Source of the DNA: a virus
Virus record (IMG/VR): IMGVR_UViG_3300046516_000177
Coordinates: 1 to 22,399 of that record
Length of the DNA stretch: 22,399 bases
Strand: one strand, 5' to 3'
In this document: positions 8,050 through 15,278 of the stretch, piece after piece
Layout: the number at the start of each line of letters is the position of its first letter
How positions within the stretch are numbered: the stretch's first letter is position 1
Position numbers and translations under genes: made by a program
Notes under the pieces: generated by a model
What the model was told of the DNA's origin: nothing
The model's database searches: none
The model's input: only the letters and a program-made list of their open reading frames with translations

Positions 8050-8092
8050 GGCCAGACCCCTTCAAGGGTTGGCTACGGACTTCTTAGCGGAG

Positions 8093-8122
8093 CGCGCCGA
8101 ACCGGCTAGGCCGGGAAGCGCG
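8093..8122 (-). other. Two-tier GC hairpin in the scaffold-capsid gap
   Basis: Between the scaffold stop and the capsid ribosome site the sequence folds as CGCGC-(internal loop)-CCGGC-CTA-GCCGG-(internal loop)-GCGCG when read on the transcript. This gives two perfect five-pair stems stacked across a TTC/TTCG internal loop. No U-run follows. It lies about 30 bases upstream of the capsid ribosome site, a typical place for an mRNA processing or protection element. Confidence 0.42.
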
Positions 8123-8130
8123 AAGCGTAG

Positions 8131-9129
8131 CTAGTTGAATGCGTCTCGGAAGATGCTTTCCTCGGAACCGTCGAAGCCGCGCGGGTCGAGGTTACGGCTA
8201 TTGCCGCCCTCGCGCCCGACGCCGCCTGCTGAGTTCAATGAGGGAAGCCGGGGACTAGTCCCCCTGCCGCGTTGTGCGGGCGCCTGGCGTTGCTCGCCGC
8301 GCTCCCGGGTATCCTGCCGCGGCGCCTGGCGCTGCGGGGCAATGCCTTCAAGGTCTGCCGGGTCTACGCCGAGCAGGCGTGCTGCCTGCTCGCGGTTGCG
8401 TTCCGCCTGCTCCTGGCGGAAGTTCTCCAGGTCGAGGGTATCCTCGGCCCATTGCATCAGCGCGTAGCCGGGATCGGGTGCATTCACGATGCCGCGTACC
8501 GTAGCCGCAGCATTCGGGTCCGTCCTGGCGCGAAACGAGAGCTCGTTTAACTGGCTTGCTGCCAGCGTGAATTCGTCCCTTCGGTTCTCACGCGAATAGG
8601 CCGCCTCGGTTGCCTTGAAGTTGTTCTCCAGAATGGCCGTTCTGGTGGCCTGCTGATATTCGGCCCGCATCTGCGCCGCCATGCCTTCGCGGAAGCCGGC
8701 CGGGTCGAGGACGGGGTCGGGCAGTTCCTGCGGGGGCGGCGCCGGCTGTTCTTGTCGGGGCGCTTCCATGCGTGCCAGCCGGGCTTCGAGCTCGGCAATG
8801 CGTTGGGCGGAAGGGTCGACTGGCGGCAGGCGGTAACTCGGGCGCTCTTGCGGGGGAGCCTCGGGAGGCTCGCGGGCGCCTTCCTGCGGCCGCTCCTCGG
8901 TTTCATCGGCGTCCTCCTCGCCTTCATCCTCCTCGCCGGCGTCCTCTTCGTCGTCGCCGACAGGGTCTTCCATCTGTTCGAGCGAGGTATCGCCGTCATT
9001 CTCGTCCTCGTCGTCGCCCATCGCCTCGGTGAAAATTTCGCTCTCGGTATTGGCCATGGCGGCGACCAGGAGGCTCTCGTCATCGTCGGACGTATCGGGC
9101 GCTGCCGCCCGCTGTGTTCTCGGTGCCAT
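8131..9129 (-). CDS. Scaffold-like protein
   Basis: The 332-residue protein starts MAPRTQRAAAPDTSDDDESL with GAGGA nine bases before the ATG. Residues about 37-80 are extremely acidic (runs such as GDDEDENDGD and GEEDEGEEDADETEE). Then come a Pro/Gln-rich linker, a short coiled coil near 107-122 (AQRIAELEARLARMEA), another Pro/Gln linker and a helical region (about 145-250) rich in Ala, Glu, Arg and Gln. The C-terminus is basic and ends GFDGSEESIFRDAFN. Acidic, helical, low-complexity proteins directly upstream of the major capsid gene are usually internal scaffolds that guide capsid assembly, with the basic C-terminus binding the capsid. The role is inferred from composition and position. 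Confidence 0.8.
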   Translation of the reverse strand: MAPRTQRAAAPDTSDDDESLLVAAMANTESEIFTEAMGDDEDENDGDTSLEQMEDPVGDDEEDAGEEDEGEEDADETEERPQEGAREPPEAPPQERPSYRLPPVDPSAQRIAELEARLARMEAPRQEQPAPPPQELPDPVLDPAGFREGMAAQMRAEYQQATRTAILENNFKATEAAYSRENRRDEFTLAASQLNELSFRARTDPNAAATVRGIVNAPDPGYALMQWAEDTLDLENFRQEQAERNREQAARLLGVDPADLEGIAPQRQAPRQDTRERGEQRQAPAQRGRGTSPRLPSLNSAGGVGREGGNSRNLDPRGFDGSEESIFRDAFN

Positions 9130-9133
9130 TGCT

Positions 9134-9325
9134 TTAATTCCTCAACAGTTCGTCCTGGCGGCGCTCGCGCCATGTTTCCAGGTCGGTCTTGACGGCGTGG
9201 TAGCCGCCGCCCTCGTCGCGCATTTCCTTGACGATCTTGAAGCCGTATTCGTAGGCGAGCTCGCGCCAGCGCCGCGGCCACTTGTCGAGTGCGGCCATAT
9301 GGGCGAATTGCGCGTTATAGGTCAC
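9134..9325 (-). CDS. Small hypothetical protein, 63 residues, GTG start coupled to upstream gene
   Basis: This gene is too short to stand out. The best start is GTG at 9325, overlapping the TGA of the 1041-residue gene as GTGA, with GGGA five bases upstream. An ATG at 9298 is the alternative and would give 54 residues. The product (VTYNAQFAHMAALDKWPRRW, then RELAYEYGFKIVKEMRDEGG) is charged and helical, with a Trp/Arg-rich middle, and ends RRQDELLRN four bases before the scaffold ATG. Close packing with both neighbours supports it. It resembles small conserved proteins seen beside capsid genes in alphaproteobacterial phages. Function unknown. Confidence 0.7.
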   Translation of the reverse strand: MTYNAQFAHMAALDKWPRRWRELAYEYGFKIVKEMRDEGGGYHAVKTDLETWRERRQDELLRN

Positions 9326-12300
9326 TGAAATCCCAAGCGGATGTAGGGGTTGAGGCCATTGTTGGCGGTCCAGGTTGGGTCCCAGTTCCATTTCGCGTTC
9401 GCGAGAGCTTTCGCCATGTAGCCATCGATGGTCGCGGCCTGGCCATGCAGAGCGGCGTAAGTGGAGACAGTGCGCGTGGGGTCGGACCAGACCTTGGTGG
9501 GGGAGCACACATACGAATACATCGTTGTGCTGGTGACGCTCTGCGATGGGGAGACGGTCCAGGCCGTGCCGGAGCCTCCAGTGATCGTGGTATTGGCTGT
9601 GACGCCGGCACCTGCGAGGTTCTGGCCGATTGCTATTGACCCGAGCAAAAGACTGCTCGACGTCAACGCTCCAGACGTGATCACCCCGGTGAACTGAGCG
9701 CCGTTGGTGGTGCAATTCGTGTTCCCGGTCCAGGTGTTCGCCACGCCGCTGCCAAGAACCCCGCCAGGGGAGTCGTGTGTCCCGCCAGCATCGGTGCCAG
9801 CAACCGCCGGAGGGCCATCATCCGGCCAGTTGAAGATGGTGTTCCCGGTCCATGTAAGTCCGTGGACACCGGCAGTGTTCAGGCTGGCAACGGTAAGCTG
9901 CCAACCCGTCAGGGCCGAAATCGAATTAACCCTGATCCGAAGACCGGCCTGTCCTCCAGGGGAGGCTGTCAGAACGTCCCCGACTTGATAGGCCACTCCG
10001 GTGTTGACGATCTGATAAGCGATCAAGTGACCAGGGGTGGTCACGGGACCTGGGTCCGCAACGAGCCCAGTAGACCAGGTTATGGTGTTGCCTGACGAAA
10101 TGACGTTGTTCCATGTGCCATTGTAGGCAGCAGGAACCGCGCCATAGACAGTGATGGTGCTGGTATAGGTGCTAAGGCCGCCATTGTTTGCATTTTGAAT
10201 GGTGTTGGTTCCGGCCGGGACCGTGCCAGTGGCATCATAAAAACCAGTGCCGCCATTGAGAACGCGCGTGACACCCGTGAAGTCATTCAAATCAAAGGTC
10301 GCAAGCGCCCCGCTTCCAGCCATACTGCCACTGAAATTTGTTAAAGCTACTCCAGGCCCCACCCCAACCGTCGAGTTGGATGGAAGGAGCCGACATCCCA
10401 CACCGGCAGTGCCGTAAGTTCCCGCCGTTCCGCCAGACCCGGCGGCAGTGATTGAGACCCCAGCTGTATTGATGCTCGGGTAATTCGCAACCGGCGTCAG
10501 CACATCTCCGAGCAAAAAATTCTGACTGAAGGCCAAGTCATCGACAAAAAGCGGTGACGGGTCATCGATCGATCCGCCAGCACCGACATGGATGGTGTAG
10601 TTTGACACGCTAGTGCCGTGCCCTCCGGTGAAGTGTCCAGATTGACCGATGCACGGCCAGTATCCTAGCGTTCCTCCACTTCCAACTCCGGTTATGTTCA
10701 TAAAGGAAGTGGTGCCATCAATGGCGTCGGTCCTGGCAAAATAGACTGCACCGCCGGAGGCTGGGTCTTTGTGCGCGATAATGTTGCCTGATGACGTAAC
10801 GTTGTTTGAATTGAGGAAGTTGATACCTAGTGGAATTGGAGAAGTGATATGCTGTGGAAACATCACCACGTTGTTGGTGACGACTGTGCTGCTGGTCAGC
10901 GGCGGGTCACCCTCGACATGTCCAACGTCGAAGCTGAAAGAACCGCCATAGATGAAGTTGTTGTCGATGATGCCGCCAGATCGAAATTGAAACCCCTCCG
11001 ATGCGCTTCTGGCGCTGGTGTTTCCTCGCCTGTTCCCGAATGCGGTGTCCCATTGAATGTAGGCGTTCCGAGAAAATGGGTCTCCTGCCGTGAAGGTAGC
11101 GTCAGTGTAGCCGTTCAAATCAAACACGTTCTCTTCGAAGTTTAACCCGGCAGCCATTGCGCCCCCGGCAGACTTTATGTCATCGGCGGTAATGCCACTG
11201 CCGTGGTCCGAGTCGGCGGTGTAGCTGTGGTCAGCCTGATTGCGACGGATGTTGACGTCAAAGTTCCCTACGCTGAAATTAATGCCGCCGTGAAACCATC
11301 TAACGCGACAATCTTCGATCAAAAACCCGGTTCCTCCACTAGGGACAGTTATAGCTACGTTGCCAGCAGTGTTGCCTACTCCAGAATAATTCCCCCCGCC
11401 TGGATCGCGTTGCTGGGCATAAAATTCAATCCCCATGATGGCGATGTGACCGCGAGTGCCGCCCTGCATCTGTATCCCAGGACGCCCATAGTACAGATAT
11501 TCGGTTCCTGCTGGCTTGCCTGCTGCAAAAGCAGCGGATGAGCTTGGGACGATGATGATCGGCCGGGCGCGAGCGCCGACGTTTGGGCCATTGGTTGCGG
11601 AAGGGAAGTTCTCGTCATAGGCAGAGACGACCAACGGCTCCTGCTCGGAGAACCCGCCGAGACCGAAGTTGTCAGAGCCGCCTCCGGTATAGCTGAACGC
11701 AGTTTCGAGCGCCTGCCCGGTGAAGGTGTCGCCCATTCGTAGCAGCAACCAATCAGGCTTCCCACCACGGAGGCCGAAACTCGCAGCCGCACTCCCTGCT
11801 GTGCGCCAGTTGCCTTGCGTGCCGAGGCCAGTGCCGTCACCGGTCGTGAACCGACTATTGTTGTCGGGATCGTACAGGCCAGGACCGGTCCCGCCGGCAC
11901 CCTTGATCAAGGTCTTGACCGGGCCATGGATTCCGGGCGCGGCGGTTGTGTAGGCCATCGTGGCAGGCCCGGTGCCGGGGCCTCCACATCCAGGTGAGCA
12001 TAAAGTCAGCGTTCCGCTTGCGTCAGGGAGACCGGTACGGGAGGTCATCTGCACAGTAAGCTGACTTGTAACGCTCACTGCGACGGTGAAATGATTGCCG
12101 TTCGGGCTGGTGTAGATGTTGTTGACGACTGGGCTTGCGGCCGAGCTTAGAGCGAATTGCTCGGTGACGCCGTCGTCGACGAAGGTCGGGGTCGAGCCGT
12201 CGCGGAGGTCGTTGCCGAGGAAGTCCGACACGTAGATGATGTTGGTAACTGTAGCGCTGGGCTGTGCGATAGTGCTCGGGCCGATGCGGGTCCAGCCTGC

Positions 12301-12447
12301 TGCGCCAGTAGAACCGTAAGTGCCGAGGACGAGGCCTGGGACGAGAGGGCCGCCACCAACGGGAGCGCCATGACGAGGCCACGCAGCGGCGTGGAAGCTC
12401 GACATGGAGGCAACGACCAAGGCTAAAAGGAAACTCTTAGTACGCAT
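9322..12447 (-). CDS. Large secreted-type beta-helix protein, 1041 residues
   Basis: The protein starts MRTKSFLLALVVASMSSFHA with a textbook Sec signal peptide: basic n-region, hydrophobic core 6-14, and AAA before a likely cut after residue 22. The start overlaps the upstream gene by 11 bases and has no clear ribosome site, so coupling is likely. After an N-terminal beta-rich part, residues about 310-560 carry right-handed beta-helix rungs (FLIEDCRVRWFHGGINFSVG, VNIRRNQADHSY, GIIDNNFIYGGSF, STVVTNNVVMF). The region about 640-950 is Gly/Thr-rich, with repeats of the phage/bacterial type GAGVTANTTITGGSGTAW followed by TVSPSQSV. The C-terminus is short and Trp-rich. Seven cysteines remain after the signal. 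It looks like a polysaccharide-binding or -cleaving surface protein. Presence of a signal peptide argues against an ordinary tailspike. Specific function unknown. Confidence 0.82.
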   Translation of the reverse strand: MRTKSFLLALVVASMSSFHAAAWPRHGAPVGGGPLVPGLVLGTYGSTGAAGWTRIGPSTIAQPSATVTNIIYVSDFLGNDLRDGSTPTFVDDGVTEQFALSSAASPVVNNIYTSPNGNHFTVAVSVTSQLTVQMTSRTGLPDASGTLTLCSPGCGGPGTGPATMAYTTAAPGIHGPVKTLIKGAGGTGPGLYDPDNNSRFTTGDGTGLGTQGNWRTAGSAAASFGLRGGKPDWLLLRMGDTFTGQALETAFSYTGGGSDNFGLGGFSEQEPLVVSAYDENFPSATNGPNVGARARPIIIVPSSSAAFAAGKPAGTEYLYYGRPGIQMQGGTRGHIAIMGIEFYAQQRDPGGGNYSGVGNTAGNVAITVPSGGTGFLIEDCRVRWFHGGINFSVGNFDVNIRRNQADHSYTADSDHGSGITADDIKSAGGAMAAGLNFEENVFDLNGYTDATFTAGDPFSRNAYIQWDTAFGNRRGNTSARSASEGFQFRSGGIIDNNFIYGGSFSFDVGHVEGDPPLTSSTVVTNNVVMFPQHITSPIPLGINFLNSNNVTSSGNIIAHKDPASGGAVYFARTDAIDGTTSFMNITGVGSGGTLGYWPCIGQSGHFTGGHGTSVSNYTIHVGAGGSIDDPSPLFVDDLAFSQNFLLGDVLTPVANYPSINTAGVSITAAGSGGTAGTYGTAGVGCRLLPSNSTVGVGPGVALTNFSGSMAGSGALATFDLNDFTGVTRVLNGGTGFYDATGTVPAGTNTIQNANNGGLSTYTSTITVYGAVPAAYNGTWNNVISSGNTITWSTGLVADPGPVTTPGHLIAYQIVNTGVAYQVGDVLTASPGGQAGLRIRVNSISALTGWQLTVASLNTAGVHGLTWTGNTIFNWPDDGPPAVAGTDAGGTHDSPGGVLGSGVANTWTGNTNCTTNGAQFTGVITSGALTSSSLLLGSIAIGQNLAGAGVTANTTITGGSGTAWTVSPSQSVTSTTMYSYVCSPTKVWSDPTRTVSTYAALHGQAATIDGYMAKALANAKWNWDPTWTANNGLNPYIRLGFQ

Positions 12448-13369
12448 TGATCGCCGACCCGTAGCCAGTCAGGAACTTCGCGAAGGTGTTGATGCGATTG
12501 GAAACCAACGCCATGTTGGCCGCCGTGATGGCGTTGCCCACGAAAGCAAACGACAAACGGTCAACGGAGAAAAGTATCGGGCTCCCAGCATTATTCGTGG
12601 CTCCTATGAGAAATTCCGTTGTTGGAGGCCCTGCCGAGGTGTCTGATCCATTGGACGCAAATGGTGTCGTGTTGCTGTTGAGATAAAGTGCGGTGGCGGA
12701 GCCGGTTGTTCTTGTTGCCACCCATTGACCCTTGGCGTCGGTGTTGGCGACCGCCGCCGAAGTGGTTAGGCTGTTTGCCGTGTATTGCGCCAAATTGCCC
12801 GTGAACAATGGGCGAATGTAGGATTGCGTTCCTGGTTCAAGCGTACCTATGGCAACGCCCGTATTGGCTGTTGTGTTGCTCAGAGTTACATAAACACCGA
12901 ATGACAAACTATTTAGATTGGGGGGCGAGGCGTTGGGCGCTAGTCCTGTTGATAGATATTGAGACGATCCATTGCCCGTGTAGCCGATGTTGATGGTGAA
13001 GGGGATCGATGCCTGCGCGACGAGAGTGAAGCTGCTACTGCAAAGGTTCAACAGCGAAGTAGCCGAATCTGGCGCGGCAAGAACCCAAAGACCAATCAAT
13101 TGGCTGCCGGTCACGCAGCCAACAGAGTCGGTTTCCAGTCCGCAGATCAAATTGTCGTAATTAGTCTTCTGCGGGTTGGTCAGACCGGAGGTGCGGGCGA
13201 GGAAGTTTGACGATGGCGTGCAGGAGGGCGTGAAAGGTGCGCCACCCGCAGGCGGGTTGTTGTACGCCGAGTCCCGCGTCTGCCAGTAGGCACTGGACTG
13301 CCTTTGCTGCGCCAGGCACACAATGCCAGCAAGCAGAAGCGCCCAGCCTATGAGGCGGTGCAACATCAT
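12437..13369 (-). CDS. Secreted-type protein with concanavalin/tail-fibre-like domain
   Basis: I start this gene at the ATG at 13369, which overlaps the previous stop by four bases (ATGA), giving 310 residues. A slightly longer start at 13384 is less likely. The N-terminus MMLHRLIGWALLLAGIVCLA is a signal peptide or anchor, with cleavage plausible after residue 20; VC does not make a lipobox. The mature part includes LIGLWVLAAPDSATSLLNLC, then TINIGYTGNGSSQYLSTGLAP, NSLSFGVYVTLSN, WVATRTTGSATALYLNSN, FLIGATNNAGSP and a closing helix INTFAKFLTGYG. This pattern is familiar from C-terminal lectin-like (LamG/concanavalin-type) domains in phage tail proteins of rhizobial phages. Four mature cysteines could form two disulfides. 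A surface-binding role is inferred. Confidence 0.8.
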   Translation of the reverse strand: MMLHRLIGWALLLAGIVCLAQQRQSSAYWQTRDSAYNNPPAGGAPFTPSCTPSSNFLARTSGLTNPQKTNYDNLICGLETDSVGCVTGSQLIGLWVLAAPDSATSLLNLCSSSFTLVAQASIPFTINIGYTGNGSSQYLSTGLAPNASPPNLNSLSFGVYVTLSNTTANTGVAIGTLEPGTQSYIRPLFTGNLAQYTANSLTTSAAVANTDAKGQWVATRTTGSATALYLNSNTTPFASNGSDTSAGPPTTEFLIGATNNAGSPILFSVDRLSFAFVGNAITAANMALVSNRINTFAKFLTGYGSAINAY

Positions 13370-14391
13370 AGTTGATATCCCCAAGCCGAGACGGATACGG
13401 TGCCACCAGTGCCTGGTGCTCCAGATACCACGTTGATTGCTGTGTTTGTTGCGCTGGACGGGATACAGGGGGAGAAGACCATTTCAGTCACGCCCAGACC
13501 GCTAGCGAGCGGCGCAGTCCATTGAGTGAAGTTCATGGTCGCGGTAACAACGCCAGTTAATGTGGCGTTATTAGTCACCGCCGCCGTAGCGTTGGCACGG
13601 ATTGAGAACCCGCAGATATAGGTCTTCAGGCCGCCCGCCGAGGCTGCGAGCGTAGCGGTCGTGGCTGCGGTCGTGCCGGTCGCAGTGGCCGTGATCGGCA
13701 CGGCGCCGTCTGCGTATGGAGCGGTGCCAACGGTGCCGATGTGGGCGGTGCCCGCGGGAATCGCGGAGTTAATGCTGGCGTTGACCTGTCGCAGACAGGA
13801 GACGACCGAAGTACCACTGGCGCAACTGGCGGCGTCGGTGTTGTTGCCTTCGACAACATCGGCGCCGTTTGCCACAGTGACGGCGCCGCCGCCCGCTCCG
13901 CCAGCGACGACGTTGACGCGGAGGTTGCCAGTCGAGTCAACCTGGAGCGGGGCCATGTTGGTGGTGGTCAGGGTGCCGGGCGAGGTCAGGAACTGTCCGA
14001 GCATCAACTGTCCGTTGGCCACAAGCGCGCTATTGTAGGTACTGGTGCCGATGCCCCAGTTCGCCGCGGTGGTCGGGTTGACGGTCCAAGCGCCGGATTG
14101 GGTGGCGGCGACGGTGCCGGAGACGGGCTGGGTGGTGGTGCCAGTGGGGTCGATTCGAAGAGGGGCAGCAGCGATACCAACTTCGGCACCTGCAGAGTTA
14201 GTATTGACAATACCTTGACACTGGGTGTTGGCGGCGGCGCAAAGGGACGTGCCGCCATGGGTGGAATCGAAGGCGCGGAAGATCGTGCCTGCGCCCTGCG
14301 TGGCGTTGTAGTCGGCCAGGGCGTAGATCGGCAGGATGGCGGCAAGGCCAAAATAGGCCAGGCGAAGAAAACGCAGATGCCATTTGTTCAT
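13366..14391 (-). CDS. Secreted-type PVSGTV-repeat phage protein
   Basis: The ATG at 14391 overlaps the upstream TGA by four bases and follows GGAGG at six bases. It is preferred over the start ten codons earlier. The 341-residue product has a signal peptide (MNKWHLRFLRLAYFGLAAIL, then PIYALA, likely cut after residue 26). The mature chain is rich in Ala, Thr, Gly, Val and Asn, with motifs QPVSGTVAATQSGAWTV and APLQVDSTGNLRVNVVAGG. These motifs are common in uncharacterised phage structural or decoration proteins. The C-terminal half (about 225-341) is beta-like (LKTYICGFSIRANAT, MNFTQWTAPLASGLGVTEMV). Six cysteines remain after the signal. Function unknown; a virion-decoration relative with an added export signal is one reading. 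Confidence 0.8.
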   Translation of the reverse strand: MNKWHLRFLRLAYFGLAAILPIYALADYNATQGAGTIFRAFDSTHGGTSLCAAANTQCQGIVNTNSAGAEVGIAAAPLRIDPTGTTTQPVSGTVAATQSGAWTVNPTTAANWGIGTSTYNSALVANGQLMLGQFLTSPGTLTTTNMAPLQVDSTGNLRVNVVAGGAGGGAVTVANGADVVEGNNTDAASCASGTSVVSCLRQVNASINSAIPAGTAHIGTVGTAPYADGAVPITATATGTTAATTATLAASAGGLKTYICGFSIRANATAAVTNNATLTGVVTATMNFTQWTAPLASGLGVTEMVFSPCIPSSATNTAINVVSGAPGTGGTVSVSAWGYQL

Positions 14392-14837
14392 GGCACACCT
14401 CCAAGCATGGCCTGTGGGCAACCTTTGGAAAGATCGAGCGCGCCACTACAGCCGATCGGCAACACGTTGATGTTGAAGATCCGCGAAGAAACCGTCGGCA
14501 CCGTACCGGTTACCGAGATGGTGATCGGAATAATCGGGTGGGTCGCGAACACTAGGTTCACGTTACTGAGCACGGTCACCACGCCGGTCGACGAGTTGAT
14601 CTGGAAAACCCCCAAAGGGTCGGTCAAGGCCCAGACCGGGACGCCCGTAGTGCTGCCGCCCGCGATGCTCGCGGTCCCGAGCGTGGTGCCGTTCGCTGAC
14701 ATTTCCAGGATCGAGGTATTGGATAGCGCGATGAACAAGCCGCTGGCAAAGTTGCCGGAGCCGTATCCCGTAGTCAGCAACTGCGCCGGCGCCGACGAGG
14801 CTAGGCAGATGAGAAGCGCCGTTATGAGCCCCCTCAT
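14388..14837 (-). CDS. Secreted-type small protein with cadherin-like segment
   Basis: The ATG has GAGGG six bases upstream and follows the previous stop by 25 bases. The 149-residue product begins MRGLITALLICLASSAPAQL, a clear signal peptide with a likely cut after APA at residue 18. The middle (about 68-128) reads WALTDPLGVFQINSSTGVVT followed by a strand ending FNINVLP. The F.I...TG.V and closing .I.V pattern is that of a single cadherin/Ig-like repeat. The tail has two cysteines (GCSGALDLSKGC). This fold usually mediates adhesion or protein-protein contacts. The domain call is from pattern only. It is translationally coupled to the next gene. Confidence 0.78.
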   Translation of the reverse strand: MRGLITALLICLASSAPAQLLTTGYGSGNFASGLFIALSNTSILEMSANGTTLGTASIAGGSTTGVPVWALTDPLGVFQINSSTGVVTVLSNVNLVFATHPIIPITISVTGTVPTVSSRIFNINVLPIGCSGALDLSKGCPQAMLGGVP

Positions 14838-14862
14838 GGTGAGCCCTCATCCTGAAGCACCA

Positions 14863-15267
14863 TCACTGCTTGATGCCGAAATTGATCGCCAGGCCGGTCG
14901 CCGCCACCGTGGTGTCGCTATCGGCCTGCAGTCCGGTAAGGCAGAAGCCCAGCCCGTTGGCAAATGCCAAGCCATCGGAGATCGGCATGACGGCGCCGCC
15001 GCCAGCATTCGCTGCCCCGAACGGGATCGGCACCTTCCATTTCACCACCGAGGTGCCGCAGGTCGGCGCCACGGCAAGATCGTAAAGCTTCAGCCAATAG
15101 ATCGCGGCCGTCGTATTGAACAGGCCGAGCACGCGAAGCTGCACGGCGCCGGAAACGACCAGGGTCGAGTTGGTGGAGGCGGCGCTGTCGTATTTGAGCG
15201 GCGCCGACTGCGCAAACGCGCTGAAGCTCCACGCTGTTGCCAGCGCGGCGAGAAGTAGTCTGAGCAT
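14863..15267 (-). CDS. Secreted-type hypothetical protein, 134 residues
   Basis: The ATG has AGAGG seven bases upstream and starts 12 bases after the portal stop, so the gene is in the same operon. The N-terminus MLRLLLAALATAWSFSAFAQ is a strong signal peptide with a likely cut after AFA at residue 19. The mature chain (about 115 residues) is beta-like: STLVVSGAVQLRVLGLFNTT, IYWLKLYDL, VVKWKVPIPFGA, ATGLAINFGIKQ. It has two cysteines (PTCG and GFCLTG). Similar short sequences occur near head genes in related phages, usually without a name. First of five consecutive signal-peptide genes. Function unknown. Confidence 0.8.
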   Translation of the reverse strand: MLRLLLAALATAWSFSAFAQSAPLKYDSAASTNSTLVVSGAVQLRVLGLFNTTAAIYWLKLYDLAVAPTCGTSVVKWKVPIPFGAANAGGGAVMPISDGLAFANGLGFCLTGLQADSDTTVAATGLAINFGIKQ

Positions 15268-15278
15268 TGGGGAGCCTC

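Noticed and set aside
9326-9715. Long upstream extension of the 63-residue gene
   Set aside because: It overlaps the large beta-helix gene in another frame and is His/Arg-rich; the GTGA-coupled start explains the gene better.
12437-13369. Lipoprotein signal (GIVC) in the lectin-like protein
   Set aside because: The residue before the cysteine is Val, which does not fit a lipobox; an ordinary signal peptide cleaved near residue 20 is more likely.
13741-15258. 505-codon plus-strand open frame
   Set aside because: It lies antisense to three genes that have signal peptides, good ribosome sites and coupled starts. Its product is low-complexity (Gly, Arg, Val) and it has no ribosome site. High-G+C genes often leave long antisense frames.
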